The position numbers were made by a program, and so were the translations under genes. From NCBI RefSeq assembly GCF_900499005.1, contig NZ_LS991316.1, forward strand, positions 314,203 through 378,202: a DNA stretch of 64,000 nucleotides, given 5' to 3'. The stretch's first letter is position 1, and every line of letters starts with the position of its first letter. The notes below the pieces were generated by a model that did not search any database, had not been told where the DNA came from, and saw nothing but the letters and a program-made list of their open reading frames with translations. Below are positions 34,322 through 43,199 of this stretch, one piece after another. Origin of the DNA: Actinomyces culturomici. Lineage in GTDB: Bacteria > Actinomycetota > Actinomycetes > Actinomycetales > Actinomycetaceae.

Positions 34322-35812
34322 CTACTCCCTCCCGAGGTCCGCGGTCGCCGGGCCGACCGCGGGGGCCTTCGTCCAGAGCTTGTGGCCGATCCACAGGGCG
34401 AGGAAGAAGGGGATCCCGATGAAGGGGAGGAGGAGCTCGGCGAGCGAGGCGCCCGAGGTGAGAGGGCCGTAGGCCTGGCCGATGACGATCGCGATGCAGG
34501 CGATGAGGGCGGCGATCGCGCCGGCGGGGAAGAAGCGGGCGCGGTACGGGAGGGAGTCGAGGGGGACGCCCTGGGCGGCGAGCGCCTTGCGGAACTTGTA
34601 GTGCGACCAGGAGATCCCCATCCACGTGAGGAAGCCCGCGAGGGCCGACACGGTGAGGAGGAACTCGTACGCCCTGCCGTCGCCGACGAGGGAGGTGATG
34701 AAGCCCGCGAGCCCGACGAGGGTCGTGGCGATGAGCGCGTTCATCGGGACTTGGTGGGTCGAGAGCCTCGTGAGGAACGCGGGCGCGTGGCCCTTCTCGG
34801 CGAGGGCGAAGAGCATGCGCGTCGACGCGTAGAGGCCGGAGGTGCCCGCGGAGAGGACGGAGGTGAGGATGACCGCGTTCATCAGGGAGGCGGCGGCGAG
34901 GATGCCCGCCTTGGCGAAGACGAGGGTGAAGGGGCTGACCGAGATGTTCGACTCGGAGGAATTGAGGAGGTTCGGGTCGGTGTAGGGGATGAGGAAGCCG
35001 ATGACGGCGATCGCCCCGATGTAGAAGAGGAGGATCCGCCAGAAGATCGTGCGGATCGCCCGCGGGATCGTGCGTCCGGGGTCCTCGGCCTCGCCGGCCG
35101 CGACGCCGATGAGCTCGGTGCCCTGGAAGGAGTATCCGGCGACGAGGATGACGAGGAAGACCCCCTCGGGTCCGCCGACGAAGGGCGCGTCGCCCCTCGT
35201 CCAGTTCGCGGCGCCGGGGGCGTCGCCGATGATGCCGACGATCATCGCGATGCCGAGGATGAGGAAGACGACGACGGCGACGACCTTGATCGTCGCGAAC
35301 CAGAACTCGGATTCCCCGTAGGCGCGGGTCGAGAGGGCGTTGATGCCGAAGAGGATGAGGAGGAACAGGCCCGACCAGACGATCGAGGGGACGGTCGGGA
35401 ACCAGTACTTCATGACGAGGGCCGCGGCGACGAGCTCGGCGGCGACGGTGATCGCCCAGTTGAACCAGTAGTTCCATCCCATCGCGAACCCGAAGGAGGG
35501 AGAGACGAAGCGGCGCCCGTACTCGCCGAAGGAGCCGGAGACCGGGAGGAACGCTGCCATTTCGCCGAGCGACTGCATGATGAGCCACACCATGAGCCCG
35601 ACGATCGCGTAGGCGAGGAGCGCGCCGCCAGGGCCTGCCTGGGAGATCGTCGCGCCGGAGGCGACGAAGAGCCCGGTGCCGATCGCGCCGCCGATCGAGA
35701 TCATCGTGAGGTGGCGCGATCTCAAGGAGCGGCGCAGGCCGTTCTCGTTCGACGGGGCGGGGGCGGTGGTCGCGGAGGAGGCGGGCGCCTCGACGGCGGT
35801 GGAGCGGGACAT
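34322..35812 (-). CDS. Amino-acid permease (LysP-like, AAT/APC superfamily)
   Basis: A 496-residue, 12-helix proton symporter. The N-terminal signature SLRSRHLTMISIGGAIGTGLFVASG, then YAIVGLMVWLIMQSLGEMAAFLPVSGSFGEY, places it in the AAT family. FQGTELIGVAAGEAEDPGRTIPRAIR, and the LysP-like IPYTDPNLLNSSESNISVSPFTLVF with MNAVILTSVLSAG, support lysine or another cationic amino acid. Next to ddh this suits lysine/DAP metabolism, although substrate is inferred. The ATG at 35812 begins a 30-residue polar tail. Confidence 0.87.
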   Translation of the reverse strand: MSRSTAVEAPASSATTAPAPSNENGLRRSLRSRHLTMISIGGAIGTGLFVASGATISQAGPGGALLAYAIVGLMVWLIMQSLGEMAAFLPVSGSFGEYGRRFVSPSFGFAMGWNYWFNWAITVAAELVAAALVMKYWFPTVPSIVWSGLFLLILFGINALSTRAYGESEFWFATIKVVAVVVFLILGIAMIVGIIGDAPGAANWTRGDAPFVGGPEGVFLVILVAGYSFQGTELIGVAAGEAEDPGRTIPRAIRTIFWRILLFYIGAIAVIGFLIPYTDPNLLNSSESNISVSPFTLVFAKAGILAAASLMNAVILTSVLSAGTSGLYASTRMLFALAEKGHAPAFLTRLSTHQVPMNALIATTLVGLAGFITSLVGDGRAYEFLLTVSALAGFLTWMGISWSHYKFRKALAAQGVPLDSLPYRARFFPAGAIAALIACIAIVIGQAYGPLTSGASLAELLLPFIGIPFFLALWIGHKLWTKAPAVGPATADLGRE

Positions 35813-36006
35813 GATGTCGTCCTCGATTCGGCGTTCATGCGCTCCTCCCGGGCTGGGAGGAGTCGCCGAGGGTCAAGAGTCGGCCATACGACGGGCGAAT
35901 TCAAGGAGAGCGCGCGTGATTCTCAGCGCACGTCGGCCACCGCGGACCGCCCTCGCGCCGGTACTCTCGACCTCACGGGGATCGGCCGAGGAAGGGCGGG
36001 GAGGAC

Positions 36007-36870
36007 ATGGATTTCGCGCATCTCGCCCTCGTCTGCCTCGTGGCGATCCTCGGGCCCGCACTGTCCCTGTCGAAAGTGGTCCGCGTCCCCGTCGTCATCG
36101 GCTTCGTCCTCGGCGCGACGGGTTTCGGGATCCTCCGCTCCGAGGACCCGGTGTTCTCCTTCCTCGCGGAGATCGGCTTCGTCCTCGTCATGTTCGTCGC
36201 CGGCTCCGCCGTCCCGATCGAGGGGATCGTCGCCTGCGCGAAGTCCGGGCGCCCGCTCGTTCGGGCGCTGCTCGTCGGCGTCCTCGCCGTCCCGATGGGG
36301 ATCGGGCTCGCCCACGTCATCGGCTCCTCGCACGGCGCCCTCTACGCGGTCCTCATTGCCTCGTCCTCCGCGTCGATCGTCCTCCCGATGCTCGAGGGGG
36401 TAACGAACTCCGGGCGCTCGCTCACCGAGATGATCCCGCAGATCGCCGTCGCGGACGCCGCGTGCATCGTCCTTCTGCCGCTCGTGGCGGACCGGGCGAA
36501 CCTCGGGCGGTCGCTCCTCGGCACGGGCCTCGTCCTCGGCGGCGGCCTCGTCGGCTTCGTCCTCCTCGACCGGCTCGAGAAGACGGGGGCCCAGCGCGCC
36601 GTGCACGACGTCTCGGGGGAGCGCGGCCTCGCCCTCGAGCTCCGCTTCCTCCTCACCGCGGTCTTCGCGCTCGCGGCGCTCGCGGAGGCGACGGCCGCGC
36701 AGATGGGCGTGCCGATCGCCGCGGTCGCGATGCTCCTTCGCAGCGGCACCGCGCTTCCCGGCGAGAGCGCGGCGATCCTCCTCGGCGCGGTCCTCACGAT
36801 CGCCGCGACCGCCCTGCTTTCCGGTCCCGTCCATCGCATCGCCGAGGACGAGGCCGCCGCCCTCGCCTAA
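36007..36870 (+). CDS. Short cation/proton antiporter-like membrane protein (CPA2 type)
   Basis: A 287-residue hydrophobic protein with about nine helices resembling the N-terminal part of Kef/NapA-type antiporters: LSKVVRVPVVIGFVLGATGFGIL, FLAEIGFVLVMFVAGSAVPIE and AVADAACIVLLPL. Full-length relatives have 380 or more residues with a further helical bundle after the region ending AAQMGVPIAAVAMLL. Here that part is replaced by a short end, so an internal deletion or a minimal family member is possible. A GGCGGGGAGG site precedes the ATG. Confidence 0.7.
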   Translation: MDFAHLALVCLVAILGPALSLSKVVRVPVVIGFVLGATGFGILRSEDPVFSFLAEIGFVLVMFVAGSAVPIEGIVACAKSGRPLVRALLVGVLAVPMGIGLAHVIGSSHGALYAVLIASSSASIVLPMLEGVTNSGRSLTEMIPQIAVADAACIVLLPLVADRANLGRSLLGTGLVLGGGLVGFVLLDRLEKTGAQRAVHDVSGERGLALELRFLLTAVFALAALAEATAAQMGVPIAAVAMLLRSGTALPGESAAILLGAVLTIAATALLSGPVHRIAEDEAAALA

Positions 36871-36999
36871 GGCGAGCGGCCGCAACGTCGCTCACAGGAG
36901 GCCCACAGCGCGATCCGACCGTGCGATCAGGGCGCCCGCTTACCTTCGGTCGCATCGACGGGGTCACGGTGGCCCCGCGAACGGACACCGGGAGGCGCC

Positions 37000-37302
37000 A
37001 TGAGCATCGCGATTCGACCGATCGAGGGCACGAGCATCGCCGACGAGGAGGACCTGCGCATCCTCTCCGAGAGCTTCGACGAGGCGGTCGCCGCCCTCTA
37101 CCTCGTCCCCAGCGACGAACTCCTCGTCTTCTCCTTCGACGGCGCCGATGCCGAGGTCCTCGCCGATGAGGCGGGGCTCGCAGCGAACGTCTCGTCCTTC
37201 GAGGAGCGGCTCACGACCGCGCGCATCGGCCTCGCGGTCCTCGACGAGCGCGCCGCCGCCGAGGATTTCCTCATCGTCTGGGAGCAGCCCGTCGTCGCCT
37301 GA
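37000..37302 (+). CDS. Small hypothetical acidic protein
   Basis: A 100-residue acidic protein (MSIAIRPIEGTSIADEEDLRILSESFDEAVAAL...) with no signal peptide, membrane helix or family I recognise. A GGGAGG site six bases before the ATG and codon bias with GC at third positions support expression. Its stop codon lies inside a copy of the dispersed TGACGAGGACGGG motif. Confidence 0.6.
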   Translation: MSIAIRPIEGTSIADEEDLRILSESFDEAVAALYLVPSDELLVFSFDGADAEVLADEAGLAANVSSFEERLTTARIGLAVLDERAAAEDFLIVWEQPVVA

Positions 37303-37407
37303 CGAGGACGGGACGGATTCTCGTCCGAAGGGAGACGTCGAGGCGACGCGCGGGGAAGGCCGCGCATCGGCTCGCGCGGGCGGGGCATCGACCGCGACAA
37401 TTCCCCT

Positions 37408-38255
37408 ATGGCACGCTCCGCTCAGCCCGTTCTGCGTCCGACCGGCGCGCCGGTCGACGATTTCCTCGAGGGACTTGCCGATCGGCGTCGCGAGGAGGCT
37501 CGCGCTCTCATCGCGATGATGCGCTCGCTCACCGGCGAGGAGCCGGCGATGTGGGGGCCGAGCATCATCGGATTCGGCTCCGTCCACTACCGCTACGAGT
37601 CGGGCCGCGAGGGCGACATGCCCGCCGCGGCATTCAGTCCTCGAACGGCCCGTCTCACCGTCTACATCCCCGAGGGATTCCACGCCTACGGCGATCTGCT
37701 CGACGCGCTCGGACCGCACGCGATCGGCGCGTCGTGCCTCTACCTCACGAGTCTCGCGAGAGCCGACGCCGACGTCCTCGCAGAACTCGTCGGCGCCTCC
37801 TACCGGTACCAGCTCGCGCACTCCGCTCCGGCGGAGGTCACCGCCCCGGCCTCGTCGATGAAGGCCGACGGCCGGACGATCGGCGGGGGAGCGGACGACG
37901 ACGGCGCGGCCGTGAAGCCGACGACGGTCGAGGAGTACATCGCGCAGATCCCCCCGAATGCCCGCCCGCTCTTCGACGAGCTCCGCTCGCCCGTCCGCGC
38001 CGAGGCGCCGGACGCCGCCGAGGTCCTCTCCTACGGGATCGTCGGATAGAAGACGAACCCGAAGAAGGGCGCGCGGGTCTTCGTCTCCGGCTGGGCCGAT
38101 CACGTCGCCCTCTACCCGGTGCCGCGTGAGCCCGAATGGGCCGAGGAGCTCGCCCCTTATCAGCGCGGGAGAGGGGAACCCTGTGGTTCCCGCTCGACAG
38201 GCGGCTGCCCGCAGACCTCATCCGCAGGGTCGTCCGGGCGCTCATCGTGCGCTGA
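37408..38255 (+). pseudogene. Tandem DUF1801-domain protein interrupted by a stop and a frameshift
   Basis: Domain 1 (about 1-130: VDDFLEGLADRRREEARALIAMM...EPAMWGPSIIGFGSVHYRYESGREGDMPAAAFSPRTARLTVYI) is intact. A 40-residue linker follows, then a second DUF1801 copy (TVEEYIAQIPPNARPLFDELRSPVR...EVLSYGIVG). It stops at TAG 38047, exactly where the family has ...P.(F/Y).. before KKxxVxxxxxxxHVALYP. The remainder (VFVSGWADHVALYPVP...) is still present and needs one more frame change near 38172 to finish LWFPLDRRLPADLIRRVVRALI. Function of DUF1801 is unknown. Confidence 0.7.
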
Positions 38256-38291
38256 GCGCCCGAGCGACCAGAGTCGGCGATTCGCCTCGTA

Positions 38292-39689
38292 TCAGCCGGT
38301 GATACCGACCCGTTTGCCCAACCAGTCCAGCGCGTCGGGCAGCGCGACCGACCACACCGACCACGAATGCGTGCCCGGGTAGGTCCGCATCTCGACCTCG
38401 AGGCCCGCGGCCTTCGCGGCCGCCGTGAGCTTCTCGACGCCCGGCTTGTACCCGGTGTCCTGCGCGCCGACGGAGAGAATGCCGGCGACCCCGGAGTAAT
38501 GGGTCTTCGCGAAGAGGGAGAGCGGGTCGTTCGCCTCGTAGGCGTCGAGCGATCCGCCGAAGCCCTTCGCGACCGTCCGCGCTTCGGATCCGAGCGTGGG
38601 GTGGAGTTCGGCCGACATCGCGAGGAACGAGTGGAAGACCGGGTGGGCTCCGGTGCGCGCGACGACCTGGAGCGTGCACGTTCCGCCGTTCGAGAGGCCG
38701 CCGATCGCCCAGTGCGAATGATCGGCGGAGACGGGCAGGTTCGCCGCCGCCCACGCGGGCACGTCCTTCTCCAGGTAGTCGGCGACGTTCCCGAGGTCGG
38801 CGTTCGAGCACAGGGGGTTCTGGACTGCGGACCCCAGTGGGTCGACGACGAGGACGATCGGCGCGAGGCCGTCGTGCGCCGCCGCCCAGGCGTCCATGGA
38901 TTGGCGAAGGCGCCCGGCGGTGAACCACTGCTTCGGCTCGCCGGGCTGACCGGCCATGAGGACGAGGAGCGGGAGCTTCGGCGCGCCCTGCACGGTCGCG
39001 GCGGGGGGAAGGTAGATCCACGCGGTGCGCGGGTGGAAGCGCGGATCGGAGGCGGGGACGTCCGCGGTGTAGAGCCGTCCGGTGACCGGCATCGACGAGG
39101 GCGCGGTCCACGACTTCTCGAGTGGACCGGTCGGGTCGGCGCCCGAGGTCGCGGCGTCCGCGCTCGTGTACTTCTCGGCCTTCAGACCGAGGCCCAGGGC
39201 GGAGCCGAGCGTGTAGTAGGCGGCGAAGTGCGTGTTGATGCCGATGCCGGCGGCGCCCGCGGCGACGGCGATCGCGGCGAGCGCCCCGATCGAGCGGAGG
39301 ACGGGGCGTCCGCGCCGCGAGGGGCGCGAGGACGACGAAGCCCGGGAGGCGGCGCGGGAGGCGCCCGAGCGAGACGATGCGCGACGCCGCCGGGCCGATC
39401 CCAGAAGAGCCGCGGCGATCGCCTCGAGTGCGACGAGGACGACGACGGAGACCCACACCCACACCGTCGTGCCGACGCCGTCGGCGAAGGGATGCCAGAC
39501 GACGTCGACGCCGAACCACAGGGCGAGGCCCGTCAGCGCGGCTGCGGCGAGAAATGCGAGGTGGGTGCGCGGGCGGAGGCGGCGCGTCGAGACGAGCCAG
39601 AGGACGAGGAGGAGTGCGACGACGACCCCGATCGCGCCGGGCAGCGCACCGGGACCGAGCAGCGGAATCCGATCGAGAACGGCGCCCAT
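38292..39689 (-). CDS. Membrane-anchored alpha/beta-hydrolase, second paralogue
   Basis: A 465-residue protein with three N-terminal membrane helices (about 17-35, 43-60, 75-95), an Arg/Ser-rich cytosolic loop and a fourth helix (about 133-153). An extracellular putative-esterase domain follows. Nucleophile elbow GGLSNGGTCTLQV, acid in QDTGYKPGVEK and histidine in GTHSWSVW complete a triad. The helix-loop-helix anchor plus C-terminal esterase resembles actinobacterial mycolyltransferase-like proteins, as does the gene at 3628-5268. The acyl substrate is unknown. Confidence 0.83.
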   Translation of the reverse strand: MGAVLDRIPLLGPGALPGAIGVVVALLLVLWLVSTRRLRPRTHLAFLAAAALTGLALWFGVDVVWHPFADGVGTTVWVWVSVVVLVALEAIAAALLGSARRRRASSRSGASRAASRASSSSRPSRRGRPVLRSIGALAAIAVAAGAAGIGINTHFAAYYTLGSALGLGLKAEKYTSADAATSGADPTGPLEKSWTAPSSMPVTGRLYTADVPASDPRFHPRTAWIYLPPAATVQGAPKLPLLVLMAGQPGEPKQWFTAGRLRQSMDAWAAAHDGLAPIVLVVDPLGSAVQNPLCSNADLGNVADYLEKDVPAWAAANLPVSADHSHWAIGGLSNGGTCTLQVVARTGAHPVFHSFLAMSAELHPTLGSEARTVAKGFGGSLDAYEANDPLSLFAKTHYSGVAGILSVGAQDTGYKPGVEKLTAAAKAAGLEVEMRTYPGTHSWSVWSVALPDALDWLGKRVGITG

Positions 39690-39730
39690 GCGTCGACCTC
39701 GCTTTCAGGTGGGGTGTACTGCCGCGGAGC

Positions 39731-42283
39731 CTACTCGTTCTTCATGAGCTTCTGCGCGAATCGCGCGGCGTCGATCGGCCCGAGGTCGGGGAGATAGGCG
39801 CGGCCGATCGCGACGCCGACTGCCGGGATGTCGAGGCCCTCGGGGAGCGCGAGGTAGAGGGGCTCGAAGCGCGGCTGGAACTTCTTCTTGAAGAAGAGGA
39901 GCGAGCGGAATCCGTAGACCGGTTCGAGGAGTCCGCCGACGTAGTCGAGGACGGGGGCGAATCGTTGCGCGGACTCGGTGTCGAGCTCGGGATCCTCGGG
40001 GGCGAGGCCCGAGTGGGCGAGAGGGGCTCCGGACAGGGAGAGGATCTGGAGGCCCTCGTCGCGGGCGGCAAGGGCGGCCGATCCGATGAGGAACTCGATG
40101 ACCGGTCGGAACGAGTTGTCCCTGCGCCGCATGACGTCGAGCGTGAGCCCGATGAGCTCTCCGTCCTCGTAGACCGGCAACCACGAGGTGACCGCGTGGA
40201 CGGTTCCGTCCTCGTCGATCGCGAGGAGCAGGCGCGTCGATTCGTCGTCGATCTCCGCGAGGGAGCCGAGCGTGAACCCCATTTCGGGAAGGGCCTTCTC
40301 GTTGGCCCAGGCGTTGGAGATCGCGCGGATCTGATCGCGCACGCCCTCGGGCGCGGAGGGGAAGGTCGTCCATTCGGCGCGAATCCCCTCCTTCTCGGCG
40401 CGGTTGAGCGCGGTGCGGACGTCCTGGAACTTCTTGCCGGTGAAGGCGAGTCCGGGAAGGTCGATGACGGCCTCCTCGGCGACCCGGATCGTCGTCCACC
40501 CGAGGTCGCGGGCGGCCCTCGCGGTGCGGGCGTGGACGGAGTAGAGGGCCGGGATCATCGAGTGCGCGGTCGCGAAGTCGGCGAAGGCGGAGACCGTCCG
40601 GCCGACGTCCTCGGGGGAGGCCGCGGGGTCGGTGATCGTGAGTGCGACGCCGGAGGTCGACCGGTAGGTGACGAGGGCCGACCCGTCGTCTGCGAGCCAG
40701 CGCTCGTTGCCGGGCCATGTGAGCATCCAGCCGAGCGAGCCCGCGCCGACCGAGCGGACGAACTCCTTGGGGTCCATCGCCTTCGCCGAGGGGGCGGAGG
40801 CGACCTCGGGAGCCGAGGAGAAGAGGAGGAGCGCGGCGATCGTCCACACGGCCCACACGGCGAGGGGCGCCCACTCGACGAGGAGACCCCCCGCCCAGGT
40901 CGCCGGCAGAAGCGTCGGCACGAGGAGGGTGAGGGCCGAGGGCGGAAGGAGGCGCGCCCCGAAGTTCGCGAGGAGGAGTCCCGCGGTCGGCTCGGGAACG
41001 GTCGCATGAGGCGCGGAGAGCCCGCCGAGCAGGACGAGGAGTCCGATCGCGAGGGTCGCGCCGAGGGCGGTCGCGGCGCCCTGTCGCACGGAGGCGCGCG
41101 TCGAGCGGATTGCGAACCACGAGCGATTGGAGACGACGAGGGCGATCATCGCGGCAGGCACGAGGACGGGGACGATGAGGTGGGACAGCGGGGTCGGCGG
41201 GAGGACGATCTGCGCGGGAACGTTCGTGCCCGATTCGATGGAGAACTGGACCGGGGCGAGGAGGACGCGTGCGAGGGCGAAGAGGCCGATCGCCGCCTGG
41301 AGGACGATCGTCGCGACCGCGGCGATGCGACGCCCCTTCATGAGGCCCCAGGCGAGCGCGGCCTGGAGGGCGAAGGGCATGAGGATGAGGAGCGCCGGGG
41401 CGACGCCCTTCGTCCTCACGGCGGAGAGGGCCTGCTGGCAGGTCGCGTCGCTCGCGGTGGCGCACAGATGCTCGATGGAGTCGGCGCTGAGATCGCCGGG
41501 GTTGATGTCGAGGCCGGCCGTCGAGAGCGGCCCGACCGCGTGCGTCGAGAGGGCGGCGAGAACCGTGCCCGCCGAGAGCGTGAGGACGACGAGGGCGGTC
41601 GCTGAGCGTCCGCGGTGGCGCGTTCCGACGAGCGAGCGTCCGTCGCGCCCCTTCGGGCCGACGAGAAGCCCGATGATGAGGCCGATGACGGCCCCGGCGA
41701 GCCCGCCGACGCCCTGCGGGGTGCCGCCGAATGCGACGAGGACGAGGAGCGAGGCGAAGAGGAGTGCGCGCAATCGCAGGCGGCCGAGTGAGCCCATCCA
41801 CGCCGATCCGGCGGCGGCGACGCCGACGAGGCCGAAGACGGCGGCGACGAGCGGGGTGCGCCCGGCGTGCGCCTCGCCCCAGCTGAGTCCCACGGCCGTG
41901 AGGATCGCGTGCGTCGCCTGGACGACGAGGATGCCTCCGATCGACGAGGCGGCGAAGGCGGCGAGCCACTTCCTCGCGCCCATGGACGCCTCGAAGAGGC
42001 CGCCGATGATCGCGAAGGCAAGGGCGAGGGAGAGACCGACGTGCCACGTGGGGGTCGTCCACACGCCGAAGACGAGGGTCCAGAGGCGCAGTGGTTCGGC
42101 GGCTCGCGCCTCGAGCCATTCGGACTCGGTCTCGAGACCGCCGAGGTGGGAGAGGAGGGAGACGACGAGGACGGAGGCGCCGAAGCCGACGGACGCGGGG
42201 ACGCGCCGCGCGCGCCGGAGGACGGCGCGGAAGGCTCTGACGACGGCGGTGGTGGAGGGGCGCGCTGCGGCGGGTGAACTCAC
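39731..42283 (-). CDS. MprF/DUF2156-like membrane protein with rhomboid-like N-terminus
   Basis: An 850-residue protein with about 12 membrane helices (about 35-520) and a C-terminal cytosolic GNAT-fold DUF2156 domain (about 530-850). That domain is related to MprF lysyl-phosphatidylglycerol synthetases: ERWLADDGSALVTYRSTSGVALTITDPAA...FTGKKFQDVRTALNRAEKEG...FKKKFQPRFEPLYLALP. Helices 2-6 (TTPTWHVGLSLALAFAIIGGLFEASMGARKWLAAF) resemble a rhomboid fold without its serine. A role in aminoacylating and moving phospholipids is inferred. Start is GTG 42283 with AGAGG upstream. Confidence 0.82.
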   Translation of the reverse strand: MSSPAAARPSTTAVVRAFRAVLRRARRVPASVGFGASVLVVSLLSHLGGLETESEWLEARAAEPLRLWTLVFGVWTTPTWHVGLSLALAFAIIGGLFEASMGARKWLAAFAASSIGGILVVQATHAILTAVGLSWGEAHAGRTPLVAAVFGLVGVAAAGSAWMGSLGRLRLRALLFASLLVLVAFGGTPQGVGGLAGAVIGLIIGLLVGPKGRDGRSLVGTRHRGRSATALVVLTLSAGTVLAALSTHAVGPLSTAGLDINPGDLSADSIEHLCATASDATCQQALSAVRTKGVAPALLILMPFALQAALAWGLMKGRRIAAVATIVLQAAIGLFALARVLLAPVQFSIESGTNVPAQIVLPPTPLSHLIVPVLVPAAMIALVVSNRSWFAIRSTRASVRQGAATALGATLAIGLLVLLGGLSAPHATVPEPTAGLLLANFGARLLPPSALTLLVPTLLPATWAGGLLVEWAPLAVWAVWTIAALLLFSSAPEVASAPSAKAMDPKEFVRSVGAGSLGWMLTWPGNERWLADDGSALVTYRSTSGVALTITDPAASPEDVGRTVSAFADFATAHSMIPALYSVHARTARAARDLGWTTIRVAEEAVIDLPGLAFTGKKFQDVRTALNRAEKEGIRAEWTTFPSAPEGVRDQIRAISNAWANEKALPEMGFTLGSLAEIDDESTRLLLAIDEDGTVHAVTSWLPVYEDGELIGLTLDVMRRRDNSFRPVIEFLIGSAALAARDEGLQILSLSGAPLAHSGLAPEDPELDTESAQRFAPVLDYVGGLLEPVYGFRSLLFFKKKFQPRFEPLYLALPEGLDIPAVGVAIGRAYLPDLGPIDAARFAQKLMKNE

Positions 42284-42443
42284 TTCGACCTCTGCGATTG
42301 CGCGGCGGTGCCCGAGGGCGCCGCCGTCGTGGATGGATGAGAACGATTCTACGCAACCGCGCCTGGGCGGGCGCCGAACGGACCCTGATCGTCCCCTGAT
42401 ACGTCACGGAGGGCGCGTCGGGCCGGCAGGTGCTGCGGCCGCG

Positions 42444-43199
42444 TCAGGAGCAGACGGCGATCGGGCCGCGCGGACCGTCGAGGATCTCGATCTCCGTGTC
42501 GAAGATCTCCTTGAGGAGGGCGCTGACGAGGATCTCTCCGGGCGTGCCCTGGGCGGCGACTCGTCCGTCCTTCATCGCGATGATCGCGTCCGCGTAGGCG
42601 GCCGCAACGTTGATGTCGTGGAGGACGATGACGACTGTTCGACCGAGCTCGTCGGCGGCCCGCCGCAGCGTGCGCATCATCCGGATGGCGCGCGCCATGT
42701 CGAGGTTGTTGAGCGGCTCGTCGAGGAGGACGTACTCGGTGTCCTGGGCGAGGACCATCGCGACGTACGCGCGCTGGCGCTGGCCGCCGGAGAGCTCGTC
42801 GAGGAAGCGGTCGGCGATCGGCGCGAGATCGAGGAAGTCGAGCGCCCGCTCGACGATCTCGAGGTCGTCCGCGCCGAGACGTCCCCTCGAGTGGGGGAAG
42901 CGCCCGAATCCGACGAGCTGGCGAACGGTGAGGCGCGAGACGAAGTGGTTCTCCTGGCGCAGGATCGCGAGGATTGTTGCGAGGTCCGCGGACTTCGTCG
43001 TCGCGACGTCCAGGCCCGCGACTTCGATCGCGCCGTCGTCCAGCCCGAGGAGTCGGCCGATCATCGTGAGGAGCGTCGACTTGCCCGCTCCGTTCGGGCC
43101 GACGAGGGCGGTGATCCCGCCGCGCGGGATCTCGAGGTCGATCGGTCCGATCGAGATGTCGGACCCGTAGGACTTGAGGGCGGAGTCGACGCGGATCAC
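42444..43199 (-). CDS. Siderophore ABC transporter ATP-binding protein (YclP/FatE-like)
   Basis: A 251-residue FecE-type ATPase. Walker A is LVGPNGAGKST, the Q-loop lies at ILRQENH, the signature is LSGGQRQRAYVAMVLAQ, and Walker B is YVLLDEPLNNLD with H-loop VLHDINVA. DEPLNNLDMARA and LRQENHFVSRLTV are hallmarks of the YclP/FatE/CeuD group that serves catechol siderophores. GTG start overlaps the upstream permease stop (GTGA). It is the only undamaged gene of this four-gene transporter operon. Confidence 0.9.
   Translation of the reverse strand: MIRVDSALKSYGSDISIGPIDLEIPRGGITALVGPNGAGKSTLLTMIGRLLGLDDGAIEVAGLDVATTKSADLATILAILRQENHFVSRLTVRQLVGFGRFPHSRGRLGADDLEIVERALDFLDLAPIADRFLDELSGGQRQRAYVAMVLAQDTEYVLLDEPLNNLDMARAIRMMRTLRRAADELGRTVVIVLHDINVAAAYADAIIAMKDGRVAAQGTPGEILVSALLKEIFDTEIEILDGPRGPIAVCS

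Noticed and set aside
31331..38180. Treating every frameshift as genuine gene decay
   Set aside because: Several lesions are single-base changes in C or G runs and could be sequencing errors. Only large deletions (31916-33181, 46747-47106) and multiply damaged genes are argued as real decay.
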